Assembly (NCBI GenBank): GCA_029779845.1
Contig: JAKOZT010000105.1
Coordinates: 1 to 46,760, forward strand
Source of the DNA: Pseudomonadota bacterium
GTDB lineage: Bacteria > Pseudomonadota > Gammaproteobacteria > Burkholderiales > Burkholderiaceae_C
Reading direction: 5' to 3'
DNA length: 46,760 bases
The translations under genes were made by a program, and so were the position numbers. Every line of letters starts with the position of its first letter. The first letter of the stretch is position 1. The notes below the pieces were generated by a model. That model searched no databases. It saw only the letters and a program-made list of their open reading frames with translations, and was not told where the DNA came from. Positions 1-8,736 of this stretch are shown piece after piece.

Positions 1-561
1 CACCGTGATGCGGCCGGCCATGGCCACCGCCGGGTTGAAGTTGCGCGCCGTGCGGCGGAAGATCAGATTGCCGCTCTTGTCGGCCTTCCAGGCCTTGACC
101 AGCGAGACGTCGGGCACCAGGGCGCGCTCCATCACGTACACGTGGCCATCGAACTCGCGCGTTTCCTTGCCCTCGGCCACCAGGGTGCCCACACCCGTGC
201 GGGTATAGAACGCCGGGATGCCGGCGCCACCGGCGCGCGGGCGCTCGGCCAGCGTGCCCTGCGGCGTGAACTCCAGCTCCAGCTCGCCGGCGAGGAACTG
301 GCGCTCGAACTCCTTGTTCTCGCCGACGTAGCTCGAGATCATCTTCCGGATCTGGCGCGTCTCGAGCAGCTGGCCGAGGCCGAAGCCGTCGACGCCGGCG
401 TTGTTCGAGATCACCGTCAGGTTCTTCACCTGCGAGTCGCGCAGCGCGGCGATCAGCGCCTCGGGGATGCCGCACAGGCCGAAGCCGCCCACGGCGAGCA
501 TCTGCCCGTCGTGCACGATGCCTTCGAGCGCCTTGGCCGCGCTCGGGTACACCTTGTTCAT
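1..561 (-). CDS. scoA: 3-oxoacid CoA-transferase subunit A (partial, 3' end cut by window)
   Basis: This is the N-terminal 187 codons of the alpha subunit of a succinyl-CoA:3-ketoacid CoA-transferase, which moves CoA between succinyl-CoA and acetoacetate or similar acids. I translated it from the minus strand. It starts [19 protein letters not shown] and then shows the glycine-rich [13 protein letters not shown] segment, the [12 protein letters not shown] segment, [16 protein letters not shown] and a later [22 protein letters not shown] stretch. These are typical of ScoA/LpsI-type proteins rather than AtoD. An AGGAG ribosome binding site lies about 8 nt before the ATG. The gene runs off the left edge, where subunit B would be expected next. 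It diverges from a PAS-LuxR regulator, and three TACGTA repeats sit in the shared upstream region. Confidence 0.9.
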   Translation of the reverse strand, partial: MNKVYPSAAKALEGIVHDGQMLAVGGFGLCGIPEALIAALRDSQVKNLTVISNNAGVDGFGLGQLLETRQIRKMISSYVGENKEFERQFLAGELELEFTPQGTLAERPRAGGAGIPAFYTRTGVGTLVAEGKETREFDGHVYVMERALVPDVSLVKAWKADKSGNLIFRRTARNFNPAVAMAGRITV

Positions 562-606
562 CGAATCGTCTCCTGGAGTCGGGATGAGAAGCGGGCGAGA
601 GCGTAC

Positions 607-635
607 TACGTATGGCATTACGTAGGCGCTACGTA
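607..635. promoter_or_regulatory. Three phased TACGTA repeats, putative operator of the divergent scoA/luxR promoters
   Basis: The hexamer TACGTA occurs at 607-612, 619-624 and 630-635, with starts 12 and 11 bp apart, about one helical turn. Each is itself a palindrome, and the last two are extended by a G (TACGTAG). The array is 46-74 bp upstream of scoA and ends 10 bp before the ATG of the LuxR-type gene. Its position suggests binding by that regulator, with activation of scoA and autorepression. The binding protein is inferred. Confidence 0.6.
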
Positions 636-645
636 GAATTGATTA

Positions 646-1239
646 ATGACTACCCCGCGGCCTTCTGCGCAGCAGCCCGCGCTCGACTACCGCACCGCCT
701 TCGACCTCGCGCCGGTGGGCATGGTGCTGTCGCGCCAGCGCCTGATGGTCGACTGCAACCAGCAGGTGCTGACGATGTTCGGCGCCGAGCGCGAGCAGCT
801 GGTCGGCCGGAGCTTCGAGCTGCTGTACCCGACGCACGACGAGTTCGAGCGCACCGGCGCGCGCATCGCCGCCAGCCTGGACCGCCAGGGCTGGTACGCC
901 GACGAGCGGGTGATGAAGCGCCTGCACAGCGATGGCGGCCCGCAGCGCGGCGAGCTGTTCTGGTGCCACGTCTCGGGGCGAGCGCTCGACCCGGCGCAGC
1001 CGCATGCCGCGGGCATCTGGGTGTTCGAGGATCTGTCGGCGCGGCGCCGCCTGGGCGTCGACCTGACGCCGCGCGAGCGCGAGATCGCGGCGCTGCTGAT
1101 CGAAGGGCTGACGAGCAAGCTGATCGGCAAGCGGCTGGAGATCAGCCCGCGCACGGTGGACGTCTACCGCGCCCGGCTGATGAAGAAGCACCGCGCGGCG
1201 ACGACGCCGGAGCTGGTGCAGAAGCTGCTGCGGGCCTGA
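646..1239 (+). CDS. PAS domain-containing LuxR-family transcriptional regulator
   Basis: A 197-residue cytoplasmic regulator. Residues ~15-125 form a PAS-like sensor domain (TAFDLAPVGMVLSRQR, then GRSFELLYPTHDEFERTG and a WVFEDLSARR end). Residues ~137-195 are a LuxR/NarL-type helix-turn-helix, with LTPREREIAALLIEGLTSK and ISPRTVDVYRARLMKKH. There is no receiver domain, so signal sensing is probably through PAS ligand binding rather than phosphorylation. The ATG at 646 lies only 10 bp after the last TACGTA repeat and has no good Shine-Dalgarno, consistent with weak, self-controlled expression. The gene diverges from scoA, so CoA-transferase control is the simplest role. The ligand is unknown. 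It converges on the thioesterase gene with a 53-bp gap. Confidence 0.85.
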   Translation: MTTPRPSAQQPALDYRTAFDLAPVGMVLSRQRLMVDCNQQVLTMFGAEREQLVGRSFELLYPTHDEFERTGARIAASLDRQGWYADERVMKRLHSDGGPQRGELFWCHVSGRALDPAQPHAAGIWVFEDLSARRRLGVDLTPREREIAALLIEGLTSKLIGKRLEISPRTVDVYRARLMKKHRAATTPELVQKLLRA

Positions 1240-1292
1240 TACGCAGCCGACCAACTCCGCAGAAGCCCGGGGGCCCGCGCCTGCCGCGCCGC

Positions 1293-1715
1293 TCAGCCGA
1301 CGATTTCCCGGATCCAGTCCGGCAGCGGCACCGACTTCTGCTTCGGGAAGTCGACCCACACCGCCTTCGCACCGCCCTCGGTGTAGATCACACCGGGCTG
1401 GTCGGTGCGTTCCAGCGTCACGTAGGTGTCGAAGCTGGTGCGGCCGGCGTTGGCGACGTAGTGCTTCGCGAGCACCTCGCCGGGGTACTCGATCTGGCGG
1501 ATGAAGCTGCAGAAGGCGTTGACGATCACCGGCCCGACGCCCTGCGGCCCGGGCATGGCACCGATCGTCTGGAACCAGGCTATGCGCACCGTTTCGAAGT
1601 AGCGGAAATAGACGGTGTTGTTGACGTGGCCCATCGCGTCCATGTCGCCCCAGCGGATGGGGATCACCATGTGATGCACCAGCTTCTTCTGCTCGGGCAG
1701 ATGGAATCGCAGCAC
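1293..1715 (-). CDS. Acyl-CoA thioesterase, hot-dog fold (YbgC/4-hydroxybenzoyl-CoA thioesterase family)
   Basis: A 140-residue single hot-dog domain protein predicted to hydrolyse acyl-CoA thioesters in the cytoplasm. The family motif is seen as IRWGDMDAMGHVNNTVYFRY around residues 20-38, with D24 at the position of the catalytic Asp of YbgC-type enzymes. The length is normal for the family. It is the last gene of a leftward operon, starting 14 bp after the stop of yceH and downstream of an SDR. An internal ATG (the MVIPIRWGD segment) is an alternative start. Substrate chain length cannot be read from the sequence. Confidence 0.85.
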   Translation of the reverse strand: MLRFHLPEQKKLVHHMVIPIRWGDMDAMGHVNNTVYFRYFETVRIAWFQTIGAMPGPQGVGPVIVNAFCSFIRQIEYPGEVLAKHYVANAGRTSFDTYVTLERTDQPGVIYTEGGAKAVWVDFPKQKSVPLPDWIREIVG

Positions 1716-1729
1716 CGTCTCGTTCCTCG

Positions 1730-2365
1730 TCAGGGCTTGGCAACGCCCAGCTCGGCGTAGAGCCGCTCGACCAGCGCGCGCAGCTGGCTCACCTCGGCCT
1801 TCAGCGCGGCGATCTCGCTGCTGGCGACGATCTCGTCGGCGGCCGCCGGCAGCGCACTGACGTCGACCGCGCCGGACAGCAGATGCGTCCAGCGCGGCTC
1901 GCGCGCGCCGGGTGCGCGCGGCAGCTTGAGCGCGAGCGCGCCGCCCTTCTCTTCCGGGCGCGCGGCCAGCTCGTCGAGAAAGGCTTCGACGGAAGAGGTG
2001 TCCGCAAAGCGGTGCAGCCGCTCGCAGTTGGCACGCAGCTCGGAGGCGGTCTGCGGCCCGCGCAGCATCAGCACCGCCAGCAGCGCCACCGATTGCGAGG
2101 GCACGCCCAGCACGCGGCCCACGTTGTGTTCGTAGCGCGCCACGCGCGAGCCGCTGCTCTCGAACACGAGGCTCGAGGCGCGCAGCGAATCGATGACGTC
2201 CTGCACTTCCGATTCGGTGGCGGCAAGCACCGGCTCGCGCGCGGTCTTCTGGTTGCAGCCCAGCGTCAGCGCGTTGAGCGACAGCGGGTAGCTGTCGGGC
2301 ACGGTGTGCTGCTTCTCGACCAGCACGCCGAGCACGCGGGTTTCGAGCAGCGAGAGCGTTCTCAC
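1730..2365 (-). CDS. yceH: YceH family protein (DUF480), double winged-helix
   Basis: A 211-residue protein matching the DUF480/YceH family (about 215 residues in E. coli). It begins [19 protein letters not shown] and carries the family signature [20 protein letters not shown], followed by winged-helix segments. The C-terminus is a short coiled coil ([23 protein letters not shown]). I chose the GTG at 2365 because it overlaps the SDR stop by 4 nt (GTGA) and gives the family's usual N-terminus. The fold suggests DNA binding but the function is not established. Co-transcription with an SDR and an acyl-CoA thioesterase is inferred from spacing. Confidence 0.88.
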   Translation of the reverse strand: MRTLSLLETRVLGVLVEKQHTVPDSYPLSLNALTLGCNQKTAREPVLAATESEVQDVIDSLRASSLVFESSGSRVARYEHNVGRVLGVPSQSVALLAVLMLRGPQTASELRANCERLHRFADTSSVEAFLDELAARPEEKGGALALKLPRAPGAREPRWTHLLSGAVDVSALPAAADEIVASSEIAALKAEVSQLRALVERLYAELGVAKP

Positions 2366-3144
2366 ACCGCGAAGCCGTCGTCCGCCTGGATGATCGCGCC
2401 GTTGATGAAGTGGCTCTCGTTGGCCACCAGCATCAAGAGCGTGGTGTCCAGGTCCTGCGGCTGGCCGACGCGCTTGCGCGGCAGCATGTCGATCAGCTTC
2501 TTCCCTTGCTCGGTCTGCCAGTGGTGGTGGTTGATCTCGGTGTCGATGTAGCCGGGGCAGATCGCGTTGACGTTGATGCCGAAGCGGCCCCACTCCAGCG
2601 CCATCGCGCGCGTCATGTGGATCACCGCGGCCTTGCTCATGCAGTACACGCCGATCTGGCCGAGCACGCGCAGGCCCGCCATCGAGGCCACGTTGACGAT
2701 GCGCCCGCCGGTGAACGTGCCCGGCGCCGCGCCCTTGGCACGCGCCAGCATGCGCTTGCCGACCTCTTGCGCCACGAAGAACGAGCCCTTGGTGTTGGTG
2801 TCGAAGACGAAGTCGTAGTCTTCCTCCGTCACGTCGGTGAGCTTCTGCGTGGTGCTGACGCCGGAGTTGTTGATCAGGATGTCGATCGTGCCCATCTCGG
2901 TCTCGGCGTGCGCCACCGCGGCCTTGATGCTGGGCAGGTCGGTCACGTCGAGCTGCACCACGTGCGCATCGCCACCGCCGGCCTCGATCTCGGCGCGCAG
3001 CGTCTTCAGGCGCTCGGTGCGCCGCCCCGCCAGCACCACCGCGCAGCCGGCCTGCGCCAGCGTCTTCGCGAACTGCGTGCCCAGGCCGCTCGACGCGCCG
3101 GTGACCAGCGCCACGCGCCCGGAAAGATCGATGCTGTAGCTCAT
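2362..3144 (-). CDS. Short-chain dehydrogenase/reductase (SDR), NAD(P)-dependent
   Basis: A 260-residue classical SDR. It shows the nucleotide-binding TGASSGLG (residues 15-22), the NNSG motif (92-95), catalytic S154, Y167 and K171 (Y-x3-K), and the PGYID stretch after the active site. It probably interconverts a hydroxyl and a keto group on an unknown substrate. The setting next to an acyl-CoA thioesterase and ETF-QO favours a fatty acid or acyl-CoA metabolite. It is the first gene of the SDR-yceH-thioesterase operon. The start at 3144 gives [16 protein letters not shown], the usual distance to the glycine motif; a longer in-frame N-terminus is possible but does not resemble the family. Confidence 0.85.
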   Translation of the reverse strand: MSYSIDLSGRVALVTGASSGLGTQFAKTLAQAGCAVVLAGRRTERLKTLRAEIEAGGGDAHVVQLDVTDLPSIKAAVAHAETEMGTIDILINNSGVSTTQKLTDVTEEDYDFVFDTNTKGSFFVAQEVGKRMLARAKGAAPGTFTGGRIVNVASMAGLRVLGQIGVYCMSKAAVIHMTRAMALEWGRFGINVNAICPGYIDTEINHHHWQTEQGKKLIDMLPRKRVGQPQDLDTTLLMLVANESHFINGAIIQADDGFAV

Positions 3145-3304
3145 GCGCACTCCATGTTTTTGACCTGCGATTGGCGCGCGACGATAGCACGCAGCCTCTG
3201 TCGCATACGCGACTCCGAGAGCCGCATCCAACCTATCGAACGATCGTGCTTTTTTGCGTTTTCACCCCGTAGAATCGCGCGCAGTCCGATCTTCTGGAAG
3301 CACG

Positions 3305-4990
3305 ATGAGCCCGCAACAAATCCTCGAGCAGTTCGGCCCGCGCGAAGCGATGGAATACGACGTGGTGGTGGTCGGCGCCGGCCCCGCCGGCCTGGCCACC
3401 GCGATCCGCCTGAAGCAGCTCGCCGCGCTGGAAGGCGGCGAGGTCTCGGTGGTGGTGCTGGAAAAAGGCTCCGAGCCCGGCGCGCACATCCTGTCGGGCG
3501 CGATCATGGACCCGCGCGCGATCACCGAGCTGTTCCCGAAATGGAACGAGATGGACGCGCCGCTGAAGCAGGAGGTCACGTCCGACCAGTTCCTCTTCCT
3601 CGGCGAAAGCGGCGCCAAGGCCACGCCCGAGTGGCTGCTGCCCGACTGCTTCAAGAACCACGGCAACTACATCGTCAGCCTCGGCAACGTGACGCGCTGG
3701 CTGGCGCAGCAGGCCGAGGCGCTGGGCGTGGAGATCTTCCCCGGCTTCGCCGCCGCCGAGGTGCTGTACGACGACGACGGCTCGGTGAAGGGCGTGGCCA
3801 CCGGCAACATGGGCATCGGCAAGGACGGCGAGCCCACCGAGAACTTCCAGCTCGGCATGGAGCTGCATGCCAAGTACACGATCTTCGCCGAGGGCGCGCG
3901 CGGGCACCTGGGCAAGCAGCTGATCGCGCGCTTCAAGCTCGACGCCGGGCGCGACCCGCAGAGCTACGGCATCGGGCTGAAGGAGCTGTGGGAGATAGCC
4001 CCGGAGAAGCACCAGCCCGGCCTGGTGGTGCACACCGCCGGCTGGCCGCTGGCATCCGACACCTACGGCGGCTCCTTCCTCTACCACGCCGAGGACAACA
4101 AGGTCGCGCTCGGCTTCGTGGTCGGGCTGGACTACGCCAACCCCTGGCTGAGCCCCTTCGAGGAATTCCAGCGCTGGAAGACGCACCCCGAGATCCGCAA
4201 GTACCTCGAAGGCGGCAAGCGCCTCGCCTACGGCGCGCGCGCCATCACCGCGGGCGGCATCCTCAGCCTGCCCAAGACGGTGTTCCCGGGCGGCGCGCTG
4301 GTCGGCTGCGAGGCCGGGTATCTCAACGCCAGCCGCATCAAGGGCAGCCACGCTGCGATCAAGACCGGCATGCTGGCCGCCGAAGCGGCCTTCGCCGCGC
4401 TGAAGGCCGGCCGCTCGCACGACGAGCTGAGCGACTATCCGAAGGCCTTCGAGGAGAGCTGGCTGCACGAGGAACTCGACCGCGCACGCAACTTCAAGCA
4501 GTGGTTCAAGAAGGGGCGCAGCACCGCGACGCTGATGACCGGCATCGAGCAGTGGCTGCTGCCGCGCCTGGGGCTGAAGGCGCCGCCGTGGACGCTGCAC
4601 CGCACGGCCGCCGACCACACCTACCTCAAGCCGGCCGCCGAGTGCGAGCCCATCGTCTACCCCAAGCCCGACGGCAAGCTCACCTTCGACCGCCTCAGCT
4701 CGGTGTTCATCAGCAACACCAACCACGAGGAGAACCAGCCGGCGCACCTGACGCTCAAACGCGACGACGTGCCGGTGGCCGTCAACCTCGCCAAGTACGC
4801 CGGCCCCGAGAGCCGCTACTGCCCGGCGGGTGTCTACGAGTTCGTCAAGAACGACGACGGCAGCGACCGCCTGCAGATCAACGCGCAGAACTGCGTGCAC
4901 TGCAAGACCTGCGACATCAAGGACCCGACGCAGAACATCGTCTGGGTCACGCCCGAGGGCGGCGGCGGGCCGAACTACACCGGGATGTGA
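3305..4990 (+). CDS. etfQO: Electron transfer flavoprotein-ubiquinone oxidoreductase
   Basis: A 561-residue inner-membrane-associated flavoprotein. It passes electrons from reduced ETF, generated by acyl-CoA dehydrogenases, to ubiquinone. The N-terminal FAD-binding motif is VVVVGAGPAGLATAIRLKQL, followed by the HILSGAIMDP segment. The C-terminal 4Fe-4S site is visible as C506, C530, C533 and C536 (the NCVHCKTCDIKDP segment). Length and motif order match the family closely. The start at 3305 is preferred over a longer frame because MSPQQILEQFGPREAMEYD gives the normal distance to the FAD motif. A TAGAAT hexamer at 3270-3275 could be its -10 box. It converges on the M48 peptidase gene with only 7 bp between stops. 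Confidence 0.96.
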   Translation: MSPQQILEQFGPREAMEYDVVVVGAGPAGLATAIRLKQLAALEGGEVSVVVLEKGSEPGAHILSGAIMDPRAITELFPKWNEMDAPLKQEVTSDQFLFLGESGAKATPEWLLPDCFKNHGNYIVSLGNVTRWLAQQAEALGVEIFPGFAAAEVLYDDDGSVKGVATGNMGIGKDGEPTENFQLGMELHAKYTIFAEGARGHLGKQLIARFKLDAGRDPQSYGIGLKELWEIAPEKHQPGLVVHTAGWPLASDTYGGSFLYHAEDNKVALGFVVGLDYANPWLSPFEEFQRWKTHPEIRKYLEGGKRLAYGARAITAGGILSLPKTVFPGGALVGCEAGYLNASRIKGSHAAIKTGMLAAEAAFAALKAGRSHDELSDYPKAFEESWLHEELDRARNFKQWFKKGRSTATLMTGIEQWLLPRLGLKAPPWTLHRTAADHTYLKPAAECEPIVYPKPDGKLTFDRLSSVFISNTNHEENQPAHLTLKRDDVPVAVNLAKYAGPESRYCPAGVYEFVKNDDGSDRLQINAQNCVHCKTCDIKDPTQNIVWVTPEGGGGPNYTGM

Positions 4991-4997
4991 TCGATCA

Positions 4998-6908
4998 TCA
5001 GCGGCGCGCCGCGTAGACCTGCGCGCCGTTCACCGCCAGCATCTGCTGCACCAGCGGCGCTCGCGCCTTGTCGGCCCAGTACGGGTGCGCGAGGTCGATC
5101 ACCATGAACGGGCACGGCAGCTCGATGCGCTCGCGCAGCTCGGCCCACCAGCTGCGCGCATCGGGCTGGCCGATGCCCTTCGCGCGCTCGACGATCACCA
5201 GGCAGAAGCGCCAGTCGGGTGCCGCCGCGTCGCTCTTGCGCACGACGAAGGCACGCCCCGCCGCGCGCTCGCCGCGCAGCAGATCCTGCAAGGAGCGCAG
5301 CACGCGCCGGCTCAGCTGCGCCGGCTCGAAGTGCTGCGGGCGCTCGAAGTCGTGCAGCGCTTCCATCGCCGCGGTGGCCTCGGCGTCGCGCGTTTTCAGC
5401 AGCTCGCGCCACTTCTTCAGCTCGTCGAAGCGCTCGCGCCGCTCCAGCCAGGCTTCGCGGCGCGCCGCGGCGCTGAAGGCCCAGGGGTGGTTGCCGGCTT
5501 CGGCGACGCCGCGCAGCAGCTCGGCGCCCTCCTCGCTGCGCGCGTCGGCGGCCTCGTCGATCAGCTGCATGCCGAGTTCGTAGCGGCCGGCCAGGCTGTC
5601 GGGGCGCTGCTCGACCAGCGCGCGCAGCACCGATTCGCCGGCCGCGTCGCCGTCGAGCAGCCGCGCGGCGCGCGACCACAGCAGATGGTCGTCGGCATCG
5701 ATGGGGCCGGTGGCGCTTTCGTTGCGCAGCTCGTCGATGAGGTGGCGCTGGCCGTTGGCGTAGCGGTGGCGCTCGCTCCACGAGCGGCCCACTTCCTCGC
5801 GCCAGCGCGCGTCGAGGCGCGCGATCCAGTCCTTCAGCGCGCTGCCCAGCAGCGCCTGCGCGGCCGAGGTCTCGGCGGCGCGCGGCAGGCCCGGCTTCAC
5901 CTCGGCGAAAGAAAGCCGGTCGCGCAGCGAGGGATGCGTGTCGTCCACGTCGGACAGGCGCTTCAATCCATCGGCCAGCCAGCTGTTCGCCTTGGCGTGC
6001 GACAGGCTGGCCGGCATCGCATCGCGCAGCAGCCGGTAGGGCCACTCGGCCGCAGGTGTCGGCGTGCTCGCCGCGCGGCGCCACAGCGCGGGCCAGAACT
6101 CCTCCTGCAGATAGCGCGACTGCACCTCGATCGCCTGCAAGCCCTCGCCGCTGGCCTGCGGCCCGGCGATGCGGTGCGCGGCGCGGTCGGCCTCGTACTC
6201 CTGCTGGCGCGACAGCACGAAGGCGCGCGCGTTGAAGCGCGGGAAGAAGTGGCGGAAGAAGAAGGCCAGCGCGATATCGGCGACGTTGCCGCCCAGGCTG
6301 GCGCGCTCGCGCGCCACCAGCAGCAGGTACCAGCTGCGCCGCGTGCGATAGATCCACTGGCCGAGCTTGCCGTGCGCGCCGCGCAGGTGGCCGAACTCGT
6401 GCGCGATCACCGCGCCGAGCTGGCGCGTCGACAGGCCCATCATCAGCGGCAGGCCCAGCACGAGATGGTTGCGGTGCCAGCCGAGCAGGCCCAGGCGCGG
6501 CTGCTGCCACACCGCGGCGTTCAGCTCGCCGTCGATCAGCACGCGATCCGGCCGCGGCGCACCGGTCTTGCGGCGCAGCGTCTCGATCAGCTCGAACAGG
6601 CGCGGCGCTTCCTTCTGCGTCACCGGCAGGCCCTGCGGCGCCTCGGGGCGCATCCACAGCGCGCGCAGCAGCGAGAACAGCAGCGAGGCGCAGCCCAGCA
6701 CCAGCATCAGCTTCCAGCCGGCGATGCGGCCGTGCAGCAGCTGCTTGCCGCCCCACGCCAGGCCCCAGGCCGACCCCGCCAGCGTCAGCAGGATGGCGGC
6801 ATAGCCGAAGGCGGCCAGCGCGGCGGTCACGCGTGCGAAGCGCGCCGGGTCGTCGCGGCTGTCGTGTTCGTAGCGTGCGACCAGCCGCCGGAAGGAGGCG
6901 TCGTCCAT
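4998..6908 (-). CDS. Membrane-anchored M48-family zinc metalloprotease, large form
   Basis: A 636-residue protein with two hydrophobic segments near the N-terminus (roughly residues 29-53 and 66-84). An M48 peptidase domain follows, with the zinc motif H170-E171-F-G-H174 in AVIAHEFGHLRGAHG and a likely third ligand in QQEYEADRAAH. The C-terminal ~300 residues are rich in Ala, Arg and Glu and have no motif I can name; they may be helical. HtpX is about 290 residues, so this is a long relative, probably acting in inner-membrane or envelope protein turnover. It diverges from the YcbK-like peptidase gene (127 bp between starts). Confidence 0.82.
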   Translation of the reverse strand: MDDASFRRLVARYEHDSRDDPARFARVTAALAAFGYAAILLTLAGSAWGLAWGGKQLLHGRIAGWKLMLVLGCASLLFSLLRALWMRPEAPQGLPVTQKEAPRLFELIETLRRKTGAPRPDRVLIDGELNAAVWQQPRLGLLGWHRNHLVLGLPLMMGLSTRQLGAVIAHEFGHLRGAHGKLGQWIYRTRRSWYLLLVARERASLGGNVADIALAFFFRHFFPRFNARAFVLSRQQEYEADRAAHRIAGPQASGEGLQAIEVQSRYLQEEFWPALWRRAASTPTPAAEWPYRLLRDAMPASLSHAKANSWLADGLKRLSDVDDTHPSLRDRLSFAEVKPGLPRAAETSAAQALLGSALKDWIARLDARWREEVGRSWSERHRYANGQRHLIDELRNESATGPIDADDHLLWSRAARLLDGDAAGESVLRALVEQRPDSLAGRYELGMQLIDEAADARSEEGAELLRGVAEAGNHPWAFSAAARREAWLERRERFDELKKWRELLKTRDAEATAAMEALHDFERPQHFEPAQLSRRVLRSLQDLLRGERAAGRAFVVRKSDAAAPDWRFCLVIVERAKGIGQPDARSWWAELRERIELPCPFMVIDLAHPYWADKARAPLVQQMLAVNGAQVYAARR

Positions 6909-7000
6909 ATTGAGGTGTCTCCCTGGCGGGCATCTTGACGCGCGCGGCCTGCGTTCGATTTGTCACGCGGCCGGGGCGTCGAGTTGTTCACACATTCACA

Positions 7001-7017
7001 CCGGGCGCAGCGCCCGG
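7001..7017. repeat. Perfect inverted repeat (7-bp arms, 3-nt loop) upstream of the YcbK-like gene
   Basis: CCGGGCG at 7001-7007 and CGCCCGG at 7011-7017 flank CAG. The repeat lies 18 bp before the ATG at 7036, in the gap between two divergent genes. There is no T-run after it, so an intrinsic terminator is unlikely. It could form a 5'-leader hairpin or be an operator. Confidence 0.4.
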
Positions 7018-7035
7018 CTCGATACACTGCCGGGC

Positions 7036-7569
7036 ATGCCGCTGTTGACCCGCCGCCGCTCGCTCGCCGCCTTTGCCGCCCTCGCCGCCTCGCCCGTGAT
7101 CGCGCAGGCGCGTGCCGGCGAATCGCGCGTGCTCAGCTTCAAGCACCTGCACACCGGCGAGGCGCTGGAAGTCGAATACTTCAGCGCCGGGCGCTACCTC
7201 GACGACGCGCTGGCCGCGGTGAACCACCTGCTGCGCGACTTCCGCAGCGGCGAAGCGGGCGCGATGGACCCGGCCCTGCTCGACCTGCTGCACGCGCTGC
7301 GCGAACGCAGCGGTGGCCGCGCGCCCTACCAGATCATCTCCGGCTACCGCTCGCCGGCCACCAACCGCATGCTGCACGAGCGCAGCAGCGGCGTGGCGAC
7401 CAAGAGCCTGCACATGAGCGGCCAGGCGATCGACGTGCGCGTCGCCGACGTGCCGCTGGCGAGCCTGCGCGACGCGGCCTTGTCGCTGCAACGCGGCGGC
7501 GTCGGCTTCTATCCCGGCTCGAACTTCGTGCACGTGGACACCGGGCGCGTGCGCGCCTGGCGCGGTTAA
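7036..7569 (+). CDS. YcbK/MepK-like periplasmic murein endopeptidase (M15/DUF882)
   Basis: A 177-residue exported peptidoglycan hydrolase candidate. The N-terminus LTRRRSLAAFAALAASPVIA looks like a twin-arginine signal peptide (residues 5-8 TRRR, cleavage near 25). The M15/DUF882 domain shows SGYRSPATNRML and zinc ligands H126 and D133 in LHMSGQAIDVRV, with H166 in FVHVDTG. The E. coli homologue MepK (YcbK) cleaves 3-3 cross-links made by L,D-transpeptidases. Here an L,D-transpeptidase gene converges directly on it, the two stop codons being adjacent with no intervening base. The start at 7036 is chosen because it gives a complete Tat-like signal. Confidence 0.88.
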   Translation: MPLLTRRRSLAAFAALAASPVIAQARAGESRVLSFKHLHTGEALEVEYFSAGRYLDDALAAVNHLLRDFRSGEAGAMDPALLDLLHALRERSGGRAPYQIISGYRSPATNRMLHERSSGVATKSLHMSGQAIDVRVADVPLASLRDAALSLQRGGVGFYPGSNFVHVDTGRVRAWRG

Positions 7570-8736
7570 TCAACGACGCCGCGAGGCGAGGCGCCGCTCC
7601 AGCGCGGCGTCGTGGCCGTAGATGTCGGCGGCGAAACGCAGCTGCCCGTCGTCGGGCGACACCAGCGCGGTCAGGTAGTACAGCAGCACCGGCACCGGCG
7701 CGGTGAGGTTCACCTGCCGGGTGCGCGTGCCGTTCATCGCGGCGGCGATCGCCTCGGGCGTCCAGGCGGGTTGATCCTTCAGCAGCCATTGCGCCAGTGC
7801 CGGCGGGTCGGCCACGCGCACGCAGCCGTGGCTGAAATCGCGCCGGCTGCGCGCGAACAGCTCGCGCGCCGGCGTGCCGTGCAGGTAGACGTCGGCGTCG
7901 TTGGGGAAGATGAACTTCACCAGGCCGAGCGAGTTCTTCGGTCCGGGCCGCTGGCGCACGCGCATCGCCTCGCCCTCGCCCGCGACGACCTCCATGTCGT
8001 GGCGCGCCAGGTAGTTCGGATCGCGTTCCATCGCCGGCAGGATCTCGTTGCGCAGGATGGAGCGCGGCACGTTCCAGTAGGGGCGGAACACGAGGTGCGT
8101 CATCTCGTCGGCGAACACCGGCGTCTGCGTGCGCATCGCGCGGCCGACGATCACGTCCATCGCCAGCGCCGGCGAGGCTTCCGCCGTGCCGGCATCCCAG
8201 GCCCACAGGCGGAACATCGGGATGTTGATCGCCACCAGCGGCCGGCTGGCCAGCGGCGGCAGCCAGCGCAGCCGCTCCATCGCCAGCTCGATCTGGCGCA
8301 TGCGGCGCGCGGGAGCGACCTTGTCGTCGGCGACCACGACGTCGCCGGCGCGGTAGCGCGCCAGCATCTCGCGCAGTTGGCGGTATTGCGATGGCGCGGG
8401 TGTCAGGCGCTCGACGGCGAGCGCGAGGCGGCCGGCGGCGACCGCTTCCTGCAGCACCTGCGCGACGAAGGCTGCGTCGGGCACTGGCACGCCGACACCG
8501 AAGCCGACTTCGCGCGGCCGCACGCGGCCGAGGTGCAGGTCGCGCAGATAGCGCGCGAAGACGGCTTCGATCGCGCCGCCGCGGTAGTCGGCCGGATCCA
8601 GCCCCTCGCTCGCCGCGCCGGCCAGGATCTGCCGCGCTTCGTGCTGCAGCGCCTCGCTCCACGGCGCCGACGGCTGAGCCCGCAGCGCACCGGCCGCGAG
8701 TGCTGCGGCGCCACCCAGCAGCGTGCGCCGCCTCAA
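7570..8736 (-). CDS. Periplasmic L,D-transpeptidase (LdtD/YcbB-like, YkuD domain)
   Basis: A 388-residue predicted periplasmic enzyme that would form 3-3 cross-links in peptidoglycan. The N-terminus RRRTLLGGAAALAAGALRAQ is a probable Tat or Sec signal. The central region (about residues 70-170) resembles the YcbB scaffold region. The catalytic motif is YLHGTPARELFARS followed by FSHGCVRVADP, with C305 as nucleophile. It is much shorter than E. coli YcbB (615 residues), mainly in the N-terminal half. The TTG start at 8736 overlaps the crotonase stop (TTGA) and is the only start that keeps a full signal peptide; it implies translational coupling to the upstream acyl-CoA genes. Confidence 0.87.
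   Translation of the reverse strand: MRRRTLLGGAAALAAGALRAQPSAPWSEALQHEARQILAGAASEGLDPADYRGGAIEAVFARYLRDLHLGRVRPREVGFGVGVPVPDAAFVAQVLQEAVAAGRLALAVERLTPAPSQYRQLREMLARYRAGDVVVADDKVAPARRMRQIELAMERLRWLPPLASRPLVAINIPMFRLWAWDAGTAEASPALAMDVIVGRAMRTQTPVFADEMTHLVFRPYWNVPRSILRNEILPAMERDPNYLARHDMEVVAGEGEAMRVRQRPGPKNSLGLVKFIFPNDADVYLHGTPARELFARSRRDFSHGCVRVADPPALAQWLLKDQPAWTPEAIAAAMNGTRTRQVNLTAPVPVLLYYLTALVSPDDGQLRFAADIYGHDAALERRLASRRR

Noticed and set aside
4988..4997. TGATCGATCA palindrome between the ETF-QO and M48 stop codons
   Set aside because: Ten bases made largely of the two facing stop codons; no T-run or stem long enough for a bidirectional terminator.
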